Positions 24,599 to 33,229 of a stretch of DNA of 64,000 nt are shown here, piece after piece; position 1 is the stretch's first letter, and the number at the start of each line of letters is the position of its first letter. Source of the stretch: Natronoflexus pectinivorans. GTDB taxonomy: Bacteria; Bacteroidota; Bacteroidia; Bacteroidales; Marinilabiliaceae. The stretch spans positions 235,536-299,535 of the forward strand of contig NZ_SLWK01000005.1 in NCBI RefSeq assembly GCF_004345615.1, written 5' to 3'. The position numbers and the translations under genes are program-made. The notes beneath the pieces were generated by a model that did no database searches, was not told the origin of the DNA, and worked only from the letters and a program-made list of their open reading frames with translations.

Positions 24599-27577
24599 TT
24601 AAGGATTAATCTTCATGGTCTTACTCATATTGTAAGCATCAATTAATATTGAGTATGATTGTGATAATTCAGAGATAGATTTCACGCTTAAACTTCGTTT
24701 CTCACCCGGCAAGAGAGATATAAAATTATCGCACCAAAAAGCTGGAAGGATTTCGTGATTAGAAACTGGGTTTACCAATTGAATTCGTGTGAGAATGGAT
24801 GGAACTTTTCCAATGTTTTCGACGGTAACAATAAATTTATCCTCTGACTTCCTGTTGGCTGTCACTTCCAAAATAGGCTCCCCTATATTCATCATTCCGG
24901 TGAAATCATTCTCATTGTGTAACCAATAAAAATTATCTGCAATTACACTCCCATCAACTGTGGTTATAGACAATTTTAAGAAGTTGAGTTCATCCAACAG
25001 GGGAACACTGGTATCTATCGTTTTAACCCCATTTTTGGGGATTCCGATCTCTTCATTGTACCCCCAAATCACTTCCATTTCTTCATTATACAAAATGGCC
25101 GAAACATTTGTACCCCTGTTTTTTTTGTATTGAGAATTTATAACAGAAATTGTCATATTATCCCGGTTTAATTGAATGCCAAGAGGAGCGAATGCCTTTT
25201 TGGCACCGTAATACCCAGCATGCGACTGTAAATACCAGTCATACAACTGCCATACCATACTTGGCCAGCTTGCATTGGACTTCCAAAGTAGCATTCCTGT
25301 TGAATTTTCCCAAAGTTGTCTGTTTATAGACTCGATGGCTGCTCGGTAAACATCGTAGTTAACCATTTGAGCAATGTAAAAATATTCTTGAATTCCATTT
25401 TCATCTTTGGTACGTGGGCCACCATAATCTAGTCGGACAATATCATCGTACGCGGTAAATTTCCGTAAATCTTCGCCGGGAAAATTAGCTGCATCATGAT
25501 AAGCCCATGTGCCATCAATTGGGAAAAAGCCGGGTTTCCATACCTGTCCAATTTCCGGCATAAACCGCATAATACTCTCTAATACAGGAACCCCGCTTGG
25601 CCCAATCTCACTACTAAAACCATGCATTCTTTCATGGCTAAAATACTCTGCAGGGCGAATGGTATGGTATGGGCCTCCTCCATGTAGACCATCTCCATCT
25701 GATTCGGTGAGATAAACACGCCCAGATTGACCGTCATACATTGGTAGTAATTTATTTACAATAAGATCTTCTCGGGGATTAACGCCTTCATTGCCACCGC
25801 ACCATATAATCAGGGAGGGATGATTTCGGTAACGCTTGATGATACCGGAGGTAATAGTTTCATATAAATCTGCGTCGGGCAGATACCCAGGTGTATTTCT
25901 AAAAGTACCCCAATAATCATTGAGAAAATCCTGCCAAAGTAAAATCCCATGTTTATCTGCTGCATAATAGAAGGCCTTTGGTGGAACACCTGTAGGCCCC
26001 CATACCCTAAGCATATTCAAATTTGCATTCTTGGTCATCAGAATTTCCAGTTCATACCGACTTGTAGTCCAGTTCAGCATCATATCAATAACCCAGTTAC
26101 CTCCCTTGCAGTAGATCTCTTTTCCATTGACTTTAAATACTCGGCTGTTTGATCCGATGTAGGTTTCAATGGTTCTGATTCCGTGATGTTTTTTCACTGT
26201 AAAATGATCATCATCAGTTGTTTTAAGGGATACTGAAACCTGATATAAATCAGGCTCTCCATAACCTACAGGCCACCATAGAGCAGGCTCTTCAATTCTT
26301 AGAGCAGCGTTAACGTGACTGTTCAACGAAATTGACTTTACCTGATTTCTTCCAAGGGAAAAAGGGATCTCAAAAATATGAGATTTATCATTGTGAGAAA
26401 TCTCACCCTTTACTGTTCCTTCTTTTGGTGAACCAGAATGGTTCACCAAATCAAACGAAATGGTCATATCGGCATGAGAAGCCTCCGGAAGATTTGGAAC
26501 TGATGTAATATAAAGATTTTCTATTTCAACATCATCCGTAAATGAAATAAATACATCCTCGGTAATTCCCATGTTGCGATCGCGTATAGCAGGTTGCCAA
26601 TCCCATCCAACGGCATCCCATTTGGTGTAATTACGACTGATTATTCCATCTCCCATATTTACCCCGGGATCTCCAAATGGCTCAAGAGGCTCCACACCAG
26701 GCTCGCCGGGATGATCAACAGGATAAATAGCAACCGCTAATCGGTTTTTTCCTTTAGACTCAAGTAAATCGGTTATATCATATCTGAATTGCCGTTCCAT
26801 GCCGACCATTGCTGAGGTGTCTGTCAATTGGTGTCCATTGAACCAGAGTTCTCCTCTGTAGTTTATTTCACCGAAATTGAGCCACACACGAGTCCCGCTA
26901 AGGTGATGATCAATTTCAAATTCATTTACATACCAATATGGCTTTGCCCAAGGATTCTCTCCAGATATATGGCTGTATTTTATCAAATCGTATTCCTGGT
27001 TATATCCATCATGAGAATCCGGAATTTTCATGTTATTCTTTCCAACATATGGATTGGGATATACACCATTGCGTACTAAGACTGAAAGAGCTGTTGCTGG
27101 AATGGAGGTTTGATACCAATCCGCCGTATGAGCATTACCGGTCGACAAAGTTTCTCCATCGTCTGAAGTTATCAACGCTGACTGAACCCTCCAATTATGA
27201 CGCAAAAGCTGTGAGCGACCTGGCAATTTAAATAGTGGTTCATCATCTACGACAAAAGATCCAGTTGGACTTTCTACTTTACCGGAACCGTTTATGGCGA
27301 CTATTTTCCATTCGTTAACTCCGAAGGAAAGAGGGAATGGAACATAAGAAGTCACATCACTTCCAAGTGTTGCCATATGAATCCCATTTATCCAAACTTC
27401 TTGTGAATCAGATTCAACAGGCATCCAGGACAAAATCGGAGTATTCGTTTGAACAACACCTCCTTCCATCGGTGTTAAAAGTTCAGGTTGATCGGCATTA
27501 CAACCGGAAAATACCATTAACAGGAAAAATAGAATTCCAGTTATTGAGGATTTAATAAAATAGATTTCTGTTTTCAT
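24599..27577 (-). CDS. GH2 family exo-glycosidase lipoprotein (beta-mannosidase or exo-beta-glucosaminidase type)
   Basis: A 992-residue protein. A lipoprotein signal has C26 in MVFSGCNADQ. Next come an N-terminal Ig-like domain, the GH2 sugar-binding jelly roll, an Ig-like domain and a TIM barrel with acid/base E597 in IIWCGGNEG and nucleophile E657 in GFSSEIG. Beta-sandwich domains make up the C-terminus. SGVPVLESIMRFMPE and GMLLWKSNASWPSMVWQLYDW resemble the exo-beta-glucosaminidase/plant endo-beta-mannosidase branch of GH2 more than classical beta-mannosidases. Next to GH26 and GH5 genes, an exo-acting mannan oligosaccharide enzyme is the likeliest role. It is the last gene of the locus. 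Confidence 0.9.
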   Translation of the reverse strand: MKTEIYFIKSSITGILFFLLMVFSGCNADQPELLTPMEGGVVQTNTPILSWMPVESDSQEVWINGIHMATLGSDVTSYVPFPLSFGVNEWKIVAINGSGKVESPTGSFVVDDEPLFKLPGRSQLLRHNWRVQSALITSDDGETLSTGNAHTADWYQTSIPATALSVLVRNGVYPNPYVGKNNMKIPDSHDGYNQEYDLIKYSHISGENPWAKPYWYVNEFEIDHHLSGTRVWLNFGEINYRGELWFNGHQLTDTSAMVGMERQFRYDITDLLESKGKNRLAVAIYPVDHPGEPGVEPLEPFGDPGVNMGDGIISRNYTKWDAVGWDWQPAIRDRNMGITEDVFISFTDDVEIENLYITSVPNLPEASHADMTISFDLVNHSGSPKEGTVKGEISHNDKSHIFEIPFSLGRNQVKSISLNSHVNAALRIEEPALWWPVGYGEPDLYQVSVSLKTTDDDHFTVKKHHGIRTIETYIGSNSRVFKVNGKEIYCKGGNWVIDMMLNWTTSRYELEILMTKNANLNMLRVWGPTGVPPKAFYYAADKHGILLWQDFLNDYWGTFRNTPGYLPDADLYETITSGIIKRYRNHPSLIIWCGGNEGVNPREDLIVNKLLPMYDGQSGRVYLTESDGDGLHGGGPYHTIRPAEYFSHERMHGFSSEIGPSGVPVLESIMRFMPEIGQVWKPGFFPIDGTWAYHDAANFPGEDLRKFTAYDDIVRLDYGGPRTKDENGIQEYFYIAQMVNYDVYRAAIESINRQLWENSTGMLLWKSNASWPSMVWQLYDWYLQSHAGYYGAKKAFAPLGIQLNRDNMTISVINSQYKKNRGTNVSAILYNEEMEVIWGYNEEIGIPKNGVKTIDTSVPLLDELNFLKLSITTVDGSVIADNFYWLHNENDFTGMMNIGEPILEVTANRKSEDKFIVTVENIGKVPSILTRIQLVNPVSNHEILPAFWCDNFISLLPGEKRSLSVKSISELSQSYSILIDAYNMSKTMKINP

Positions 27578-27827
27578 TATATAAATTTAATTAAACATTG
27601 TTAGAGTCCTTTTTTACAAACACACTCAACCTTGAGCACTTATCAATATTTTGGATTCGTACCCTCACTCTGCCTGTTTCCTGGTTATTTCAAAACATTT
27701 TTTCCTTATTTAAAATGTTCTTTTATCGAAATTATGAAAAAAGAGGCTTACAACTCGTAATTTTAGAGTTAGGTTGACTGATTAATACAAGTTTTTGATG
27801 AAATGATATAACAATAAACAAGTTGTC

Positions 27828-29915
27828 TCAATTCTTTATTATTTTAAATGCTTCTGATTCCTGTCCATAATTAAATACCATAATATAATATCCAGAATTT
27901 AAAAAGGACAGATTCAAATTCTGTCTGAAAAATTTATCGTTATTACTGGTAAATTGGCCTTGATACACCATTACTCCGGAAATTGTATATATTCCATAAT
28001 TAATTTTACCGACAAAATTCATAATATCTATGTGCACATTGTTTTCTATAGGGTTAGCAGAAATATCTACAGAGGATCTATGCAAATAGATGGGATCAAT
28101 ATAAGTTCCATCTGATTCGGTAAAGGCTTGAAAGGCATATATTGAAAACCCCCATTGTGTGGCTCTTTCATTTCCTTTCATTCTTATGAAGCGTGCTTCA
28201 GTCTGTTCGAATGTTATAATATCCCAACCACCATTTCCCGAAGTTTCGTGATAAACTGTTACCCATTCCTCTCCATCGGAGGAGACTTGAATTTCATAGT
28301 TTGATCCAAAAGCAGTCTCCCAATGTAACTTTACCATTTCAATATAGCGACTCTGCTCCATTTCAACTGCAATCCATTGATTGTCGCTATATGCTGAAGA
28401 CCATCGTGTATTAAGGTTTCCATCTATTGCAAATGCTTCTATGCGATCAGCAGTTTCATTTGTAGATGAAAATGCTCTTCGATTTAGTAACAAGTCTTCA
28501 GAATCGGGATCGTAAATAGCTACTGTAAATGTTGTTACTGCAGTTTTTTGGTTGCTGTCTATAACTCGCACTCTAACCTGTGCCATACCAGTTTGATTTG
28601 CCAATACATTAAGTTTCAATTCATCGTTTTCGATAAATGGCTCAACTAAATCCTCATTGGTATTATCAATTACCTCAAAAGTAAAAACCATATTTTCAAC
28701 ACTCGAACCAAATACAGTGTTTAGATCTGCAACAGTAAAAGCGGTACTTTCATTAGTATAACCATTAAAAAAAGTAGGAATAGCTTCTTTGACAAAAGGA
28801 GGATACTGAAAATCAGGATCGGGAATTACATTTATTAAATCAGGATAATCATTCTGAAGATTGAGCATGGCCTGGCGGGCATCATTGAGATCTCCATGTC
28901 CGTCATGTCCAGTCATGGTCCAGCTTAAAGCTCCAGCATAGCCATTTTCAATGGCATAAGCGTATGCCTCTTCAGTGGTAAAAGAACTACCTCCTCCGCT
29001 GGGAGTACTAATGCCTATTGCAGAAAATTCTCCAATAACGATGGGTTTATCAAGATCCCAGTGTGAAGCAGGGTTATGAAACGGGGACATGGAAGTGCCA
29101 AAGTGCTCAGGATAATAATGTACCATATAAAAATCAAGCGTTCCATCAGCGTCCCCGCCGGCAGCAATAAGCCGCTCATCGGTATAGTAGTTGTAAAAAC
29201 TGCCTATATCACTAAGCACCAAAATATTCCATGACCCATTGGAGATTTTGGTATTGGGATCTGTACGTCGTATGGCTCCCGCTGTAAGGTTAACAAATCT
29301 CTGAACATGATTCATGGTGGTTGTTTCCGGCGTCCATCCAGCCCAGTCAATATCACTACTCATTCCTTCAGGCTCATTAAATATTTCCCAACTGATAATG
29401 CCAGGATGAGCTTTAACGCGCTCCACCATGGGTATTAAAGCATTCTGAATATAAGAATTGATTCTGTCCTCGTTTTCAAGCAGAGTTTTATTACGGGTTA
29501 GATTTTCAGCACCTGCATTGTTTTGTAACATATCAAACGACCATAAACACAACATCACCAAAACACCACGTTCATAGGCAATATCCAAAGCCTTTTCGAG
29601 GTTGTCCAACTCTACCGGATCAATACCGGTTACAAAACCATCATTGTTAATTATCGGACTATTTCTTCCATTGGTGTGTAACCACCAACGCACAGTATTT
29701 CCGCCTGCTTCGGATAAATCATCCATTCGTTGAATGAACAACTCCTCGTTGAAATCACGCAAGTCATTTGCAAAATTTAACCACGCGAGGTTCATGCCAC
29801 TCAAGAAAATGGACTGATCATTATGGGACAATAGATTATTATGATTAACTTCTGCTCGACTGATTATAGAGAGAAAAAGAAAACTCAAAATAAAAAAACG
29901 CATTTTTTTCATCAT
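27828..29915 (-). CDS. GH5-type endo-glycanase (mannanase-like) with discoidin-like module and type IX sorting signal
   Basis: A 695-residue secreted enzyme. The signal peptide is about 1-21, and the catalytic (beta/alpha)8 barrel runs about 30-365, with acid/base E181 in SWEIFNEPEG and nucleophile E296 in PIVIGEFSA. These two Glu define clan GH-A and fit GH5. An Ig-like spacer follows (about 370-475), then an F5/8 type C (CBM32-like) module (about 478-610, AIDGNLNTRWSSAYSDNQW) and a Por-type C-terminal sorting domain (about 620-695). It should be exported by the type IX system. GH26 next door suggests a mannan substrate. A 68-bp gap separates it from the MBL gene. Confidence 0.88.
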   Translation of the reverse strand: MMKKMRFFILSFLFLSIISRAEVNHNNLLSHNDQSIFLSGMNLAWLNFANDLRDFNEELFIQRMDDLSEAGGNTVRWWLHTNGRNSPIINNDGFVTGIDPVELDNLEKALDIAYERGVLVMLCLWSFDMLQNNAGAENLTRNKTLLENEDRINSYIQNALIPMVERVKAHPGIISWEIFNEPEGMSSDIDWAGWTPETTTMNHVQRFVNLTAGAIRRTDPNTKISNGSWNILVLSDIGSFYNYYTDERLIAAGGDADGTLDFYMVHYYPEHFGTSMSPFHNPASHWDLDKPIVIGEFSAIGISTPSGGGSSFTTEEAYAYAIENGYAGALSWTMTGHDGHGDLNDARQAMLNLQNDYPDLINVIPDPDFQYPPFVKEAIPTFFNGYTNESTAFTVADLNTVFGSSVENMVFTFEVIDNTNEDLVEPFIENDELKLNVLANQTGMAQVRVRVIDSNQKTAVTTFTVAIYDPDSEDLLLNRRAFSSTNETADRIEAFAIDGNLNTRWSSAYSDNQWIAVEMEQSRYIEMVKLHWETAFGSNYEIQVSSDGEEWVTVYHETSGNGGWDIITFEQTEARFIRMKGNERATQWGFSIYAFQAFTESDGTYIDPIYLHRSSVDISANPIENNVHIDIMNFVGKINYGIYTISGVMVYQGQFTSNNDKFFRQNLNLSFLNSGYYIMVFNYGQESEAFKIIKN

Positions 29916-29983
29916 AGCATAATATTTAGTAGGTCAATGAGATAGTGTATGATTTGATGTCAGATGCCACATAAATAAATCGT

Positions 29984-31306
29984 TTAATCTAAATATAGAA
30001 TCCTAAATTTCGGAAAATCATCAGCTTCGCTATAATAAGTTTCGTAAATTATTTCGGTTGATGAGTCGGTCCAATCCAGACTTCCATCCACCCTTATTAC
30101 TATATGCCCAACTTCAAATGTGTGCAGGTTCTCAATAAATATATTACTCTCTTGCTCTAAAGTTGGAACAACATTATTCATAACATCGCTTACAAAAGCA
30201 GCCCGATCATACGCCACATCACAAGCGGATGCAATAAAAAGATAAGGGTTTATATGCTTTAAAAAATCTGTTGATAAGCCACCATGAAAATGGTGATTGC
30301 CATGATAAACATGAGTTTTAGCGAGTAATTCTGGGAAGTGTTGCAACATTGCGATTTGTCCATGCTGATATGTATCTCCCCCAAAATTAAATACAAAATC
30401 CTTAAATTTTAAAATAAAAGAGAGGGAACGATTATTAGCGTTGTCCCACTCTCCAAAGTATTTTGAATGAAAATATGGATACCTTTCTAAATCAAACTCC
30501 GCAGCATTCAAAATTTTAATTTTTACATCATCCCCTCCTATATCATCTATAACATTTCCTACCTTAAATTGAGGACTATGAACCGGTTCAAAGCCATGTT
30601 TTGCATAATTGTAAGGATCCTTGCGCCAATCACCTCTTTCTGGTTCAGAAAGATTATATTTAATACTTCCTACATCAAATGCATCAAGAATATTATTAAG
30701 CCCGTGAAAGTGATCATAATGCCAATGACTAATGAATATGTGATCAATTCTCTGTTTTCCGTGTCGGTTAACCGGCAAGTGGCTTTTCATAAATGGTATT
30801 GTATATTTTTCGGCCATGTGATCGTATCCGGTATCAACCAACAAGGTTTCACCATTTGGCAAGAAAAATAGTACAGAAGTTCCATGACCAACATTGAAAG
30901 CCACAACATTTAATCCATAGTTTTTTGCTTCACTATCTGAAACTATCTTTAATTGAGATCTTAAGACTTCACCATTATCCATGACAAACTTAATAGAGTG
31001 GAGTCCATTACCAATTTTGGATAATTCGTTATTTGATATTTTAATTAAAAGACCGGATTCAAGGAATTCTGTTTGCAAAGGCTCGGTTTCAAAAGCTAAC
31101 GGGTTGTTTTTAACATCAATATACAGCAATGAATGCTCGTTTTGATGAATGACGAAATATAAGTCTCTGGGTGAATTTTTATAAAAAACATTGTTATGGG
31201 GGCTAATAAGAATTTTCTCCGATAGATGTTGGGCATGACATAGATTGATTAATGAAAAAGCCAAAAGAAATAGGAGTCCGGGTAAGTATTTGCAAATTGA
31301 TTTCAT
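29984..31306 (-). CDS. exported metallo-beta-lactamase-fold hydrolase
   Basis: A 440-residue protein with a signal peptide (about 1-25), an N-terminal beta-rich domain (about 28-145) and an MBL domain (about 150-400). The start of the MBL domain, LNVVAFNVGHGTSVLFFLPN, resembles the ComEC/Rec2 type. The zinc motif HWHYDHFHG (HxHxDH) lies near residue 195. Later metal ligands probably lie in FNFGGDTYQHG (Asp) and YHGNHHFHGG (His). There is no membrane channel, so it is not ComEC. It sits between GH26 and GH5 genes on the same strand and is probably co-transcribed. Its substrate is unknown; it might act on an ester, lactone or phosphodiester linked to the glycan, or protect the cell. Confidence 0.85.
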   Translation of the reverse strand: MKSICKYLPGLLFLLAFSLINLCHAQHLSEKILISPHNNVFYKNSPRDLYFVIHQNEHSLLYIDVKNNPLAFETEPLQTEFLESGLLIKISNNELSKIGNGLHSIKFVMDNGEVLRSQLKIVSDSEAKNYGLNVVAFNVGHGTSVLFFLPNGETLLVDTGYDHMAEKYTIPFMKSHLPVNRHGKQRIDHIFISHWHYDHFHGLNNILDAFDVGSIKYNLSEPERGDWRKDPYNYAKHGFEPVHSPQFKVGNVIDDIGGDDVKIKILNAAEFDLERYPYFHSKYFGEWDNANNRSLSFILKFKDFVFNFGGDTYQHGQIAMLQHFPELLAKTHVYHGNHHFHGGLSTDFLKHINPYLFIASACDVAYDRAAFVSDVMNNVVPTLEQESNIFIENLHTFEVGHIVIRVDGSLDWTDSSTEIIYETYYSEADDFPKFRILYLD

Positions 31307-31344
31307 AAGAAACTTTTTAACTTAATATTACGATGCAAATGTTA

Positions 31345-31386
31345 TTCCGGGGGCAGGAAAAATTCTGCGAAACCTGCCACCCGGAA
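31345..31386 (-). terminator. hairpin between the GH26 and MBL genes
   Basis: Arms TTCCGGGGGCAGG and CCTGCCACCCGGAA pair with one bulge across a 15-base loop. There is no strong T-tract, so it may be an RNA-processing or partial-attenuation hairpin rather than a full stop. Confidence 0.5.
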
Positions 31387-31431
31387 ACACACTTCAAAAC
31401 AAACTAGAGATGTAAAGACTAATTACACATT

Positions 31432-33099
31432 TTAATCATACATTTTAAATGTACGCACTTCATTTAAAAACATGGTTTGCTTATCTTTATGGAATTTTTT
31501 AAAGTCATTTTTAGCGGCTTGAGGCGATTGGCTATTGGGAATAAAGAGATCATTTTGAGTAGATGTCCATGGAGCATTAAACCATGCTAGCACCCAGGCA
31601 ATCCGGATGTCATCCCCTCCATCTTTGATTGCTTTAAGGATGGTGTTTGTCCAGAAATCCGGATGATTACTGATATAATTATCACGGTTTCCGACTTCGG
31701 TAAGTGCCGCAATTTTATTGTTTTCCAATGCAAAATCAGAAACCTGTTTCAGCAAAGAGGTCAACTGACTGGCCGATGGCTCGTAAATATCTACTCCAAC
31801 AACATCCACATAGTCATTACCCGGATAATAAGTGGTTCCAAATGGATGATTAGGTGACCAGCTAAACAATACCAGGTTGGTTCTGTCTCTGATATAGTCC
31901 ACACTCAATCTGAAAAAATCAATATAGAGTTGCGGTGAGTGGTTTGTTGCATTTGTTCCCCACCAAAACCAACCACCGTTCATCTCATGAAAGAGTCTGA
32001 ATACAATAGGGAAACCCAGCTCATTATTAATAATATCAATAATGATATCCATCTCTTCAAAAAACCATTGCCGTGAGCCATTTTGATCATTAACAATGTC
32101 ATACATCAGACTCTTGTCCAACTCATTGTTAATCCGATTCATGTAAATTGAATTGTCGAATCGACTCTCCTGGTGAAAGTCAAAGGTAACTACAGCTCCA
32201 TTTTCGTAAGCATACCTAGCTTCTTGTATATGCAAATCGCGTTGTTGAGATCCTTTATAAAGCATATAATGTGGATCAATACCAAATACTCCAGGATGAT
32301 CGCCTACAACGTCCTTGCAATCAGAAGTGTTTAAATTCCATCGCAGATTGTTCAATTGAAATGACATGGGGAACTCCTGACCGAATATAAACTCAGGCCC
32401 ATTGGCAATTTTCCCTAAATTGATTAATAAACTCCTTGTTTCCTGAGTAGCATTTGGATCTACCGGAATATATTGAATTACTTCTCTTACATCAATTATC
32501 ACCTCATCCTGAGCGGTTGAACCGAATTCATCTTTTACAGTCAACAACACTGAATGTCGTCCAATCTGAAATGTGTGGACTATGAATGGTTCTGTTCCAA
32601 TTACTTCATCTTCATACTTCCAGGTATATTCAATAATCTCGCCATCTTCTTTATATGATTTTGATCCGTCAAGATTAACTAATGTAGAGCTTTTACCGTC
32701 ATCAAGAAAGAGGATCTGGTTTTCACCGGCATTAGCAACCGGTGCTTTATTTGGCAGAAATCCGGTAATGATTAAATAGCTGGTTCTATTCCCGTTTTCA
32801 GCCACAACAGTTAATTCTACGGGAGTCGCAAATGAGTGCTTTGAAGTGCCGGAAAGCACCTCTCTATTTTCGATAAAGGCTTTAGCCTTTTCGGATATTT
32901 CAAAAACCATGGTACGATCATCCAGGATTGAACCCGCAGGAACCATGGCCGATGCTGCATTGGCTGTGATGTTGTAAGCAACATCAATTTCAACAAGAGA
33001 AAAGTGGATTAATTCAGAAAGGGTACTTTTATTCTCATCCTTTTGACAGGAGGATCCTAGAAGTAATATCGCAAAAACAGGATAGAAAAAGATTTTCAT
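31432..33099 (-). CDS. GH26 beta-mannanase lipoprotein with PKD domain
   Basis: A 555-residue lipoprotein (C18 in LLLGSSCQK). An N-terminal beta-sandwich (about 30-115), a PKD-like domain (about 118-205: PVANAGENQILFLDDG) and a GH26 catalytic barrel (about 215-540) are visible. The acid/base is E372 in FRLFHEMNGGW, and the nucleophile is E468 in AALTEVGNRD; both are standard for GH26. It would cut beta-1,4-mannan at the cell surface into oligosaccharides for import by the SusC/SusD pair. It is the first enzyme gene after the SusCD-SGBP genes and is separated from them by a strong hairpin. Confidence 0.93.
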   Translation of the reverse strand: MKIFFYPVFAILLLGSSCQKDENKSTLSELIHFSLVEIDVAYNITANAASAMVPAGSILDDRTMVFEISEKAKAFIENREVLSGTSKHSFATPVELTVVAENGNRTSYLIITGFLPNKAPVANAGENQILFLDDGKSSTLVNLDGSKSYKEDGEIIEYTWKYEDEVIGTEPFIVHTFQIGRHSVLLTVKDEFGSTAQDEVIIDVREVIQYIPVDPNATQETRSLLINLGKIANGPEFIFGQEFPMSFQLNNLRWNLNTSDCKDVVGDHPGVFGIDPHYMLYKGSQQRDLHIQEARYAYENGAVVTFDFHQESRFDNSIYMNRINNELDKSLMYDIVNDQNGSRQWFFEEMDIIIDIINNELGFPIVFRLFHEMNGGWFWWGTNATNHSPQLYIDFFRLSVDYIRDRTNLVLFSWSPNHPFGTTYYPGNDYVDVVGVDIYEPSASQLTSLLKQVSDFALENNKIAALTEVGNRDNYISNHPDFWTNTILKAIKDGGDDIRIAWVLAWFNAPWTSTQNDLFIPNSQSPQAAKNDFKKFHKDKQTMFLNEVRTFKMYD

Positions 33100-33180
33100 A
33101 CTTTTAATTTCAACAGATTATTATAATGACAATTTTTACATAGTATTGGGAATTTGGTTAAGAAATAAGAGAAAAGTGAA

Positions 33181-33216
33181 AAATTCCCGGGAGAAGATTC
33201 CTTCTCCCGGGAATTT
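33181..33216 (-). terminator. strong 16-bp hairpin between SGBP and GH26 genes
   Basis: Perfect arms AAATTCCCGGGAGAAG and its reverse complement around a four-base loop, 14 bp after the SGBP stop, followed on the minus strand by a T-rich stretch (AATTTTTCACTTTT). It fits an intrinsic terminator or an mRNA-stabilising stem that lowers enzyme expression relative to SusCD-SGBP. Confidence 0.8.
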
Positions 33217-33229
33217 ATAAAAGAGTTGG

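Noticed and set aside
29984..31306. ComEC/Rec2 competence protein
   Set aside because: Only the soluble MBL-like domain is present. The OB-fold and multi-helix channel of ComEC are missing, and there is a signal peptide.
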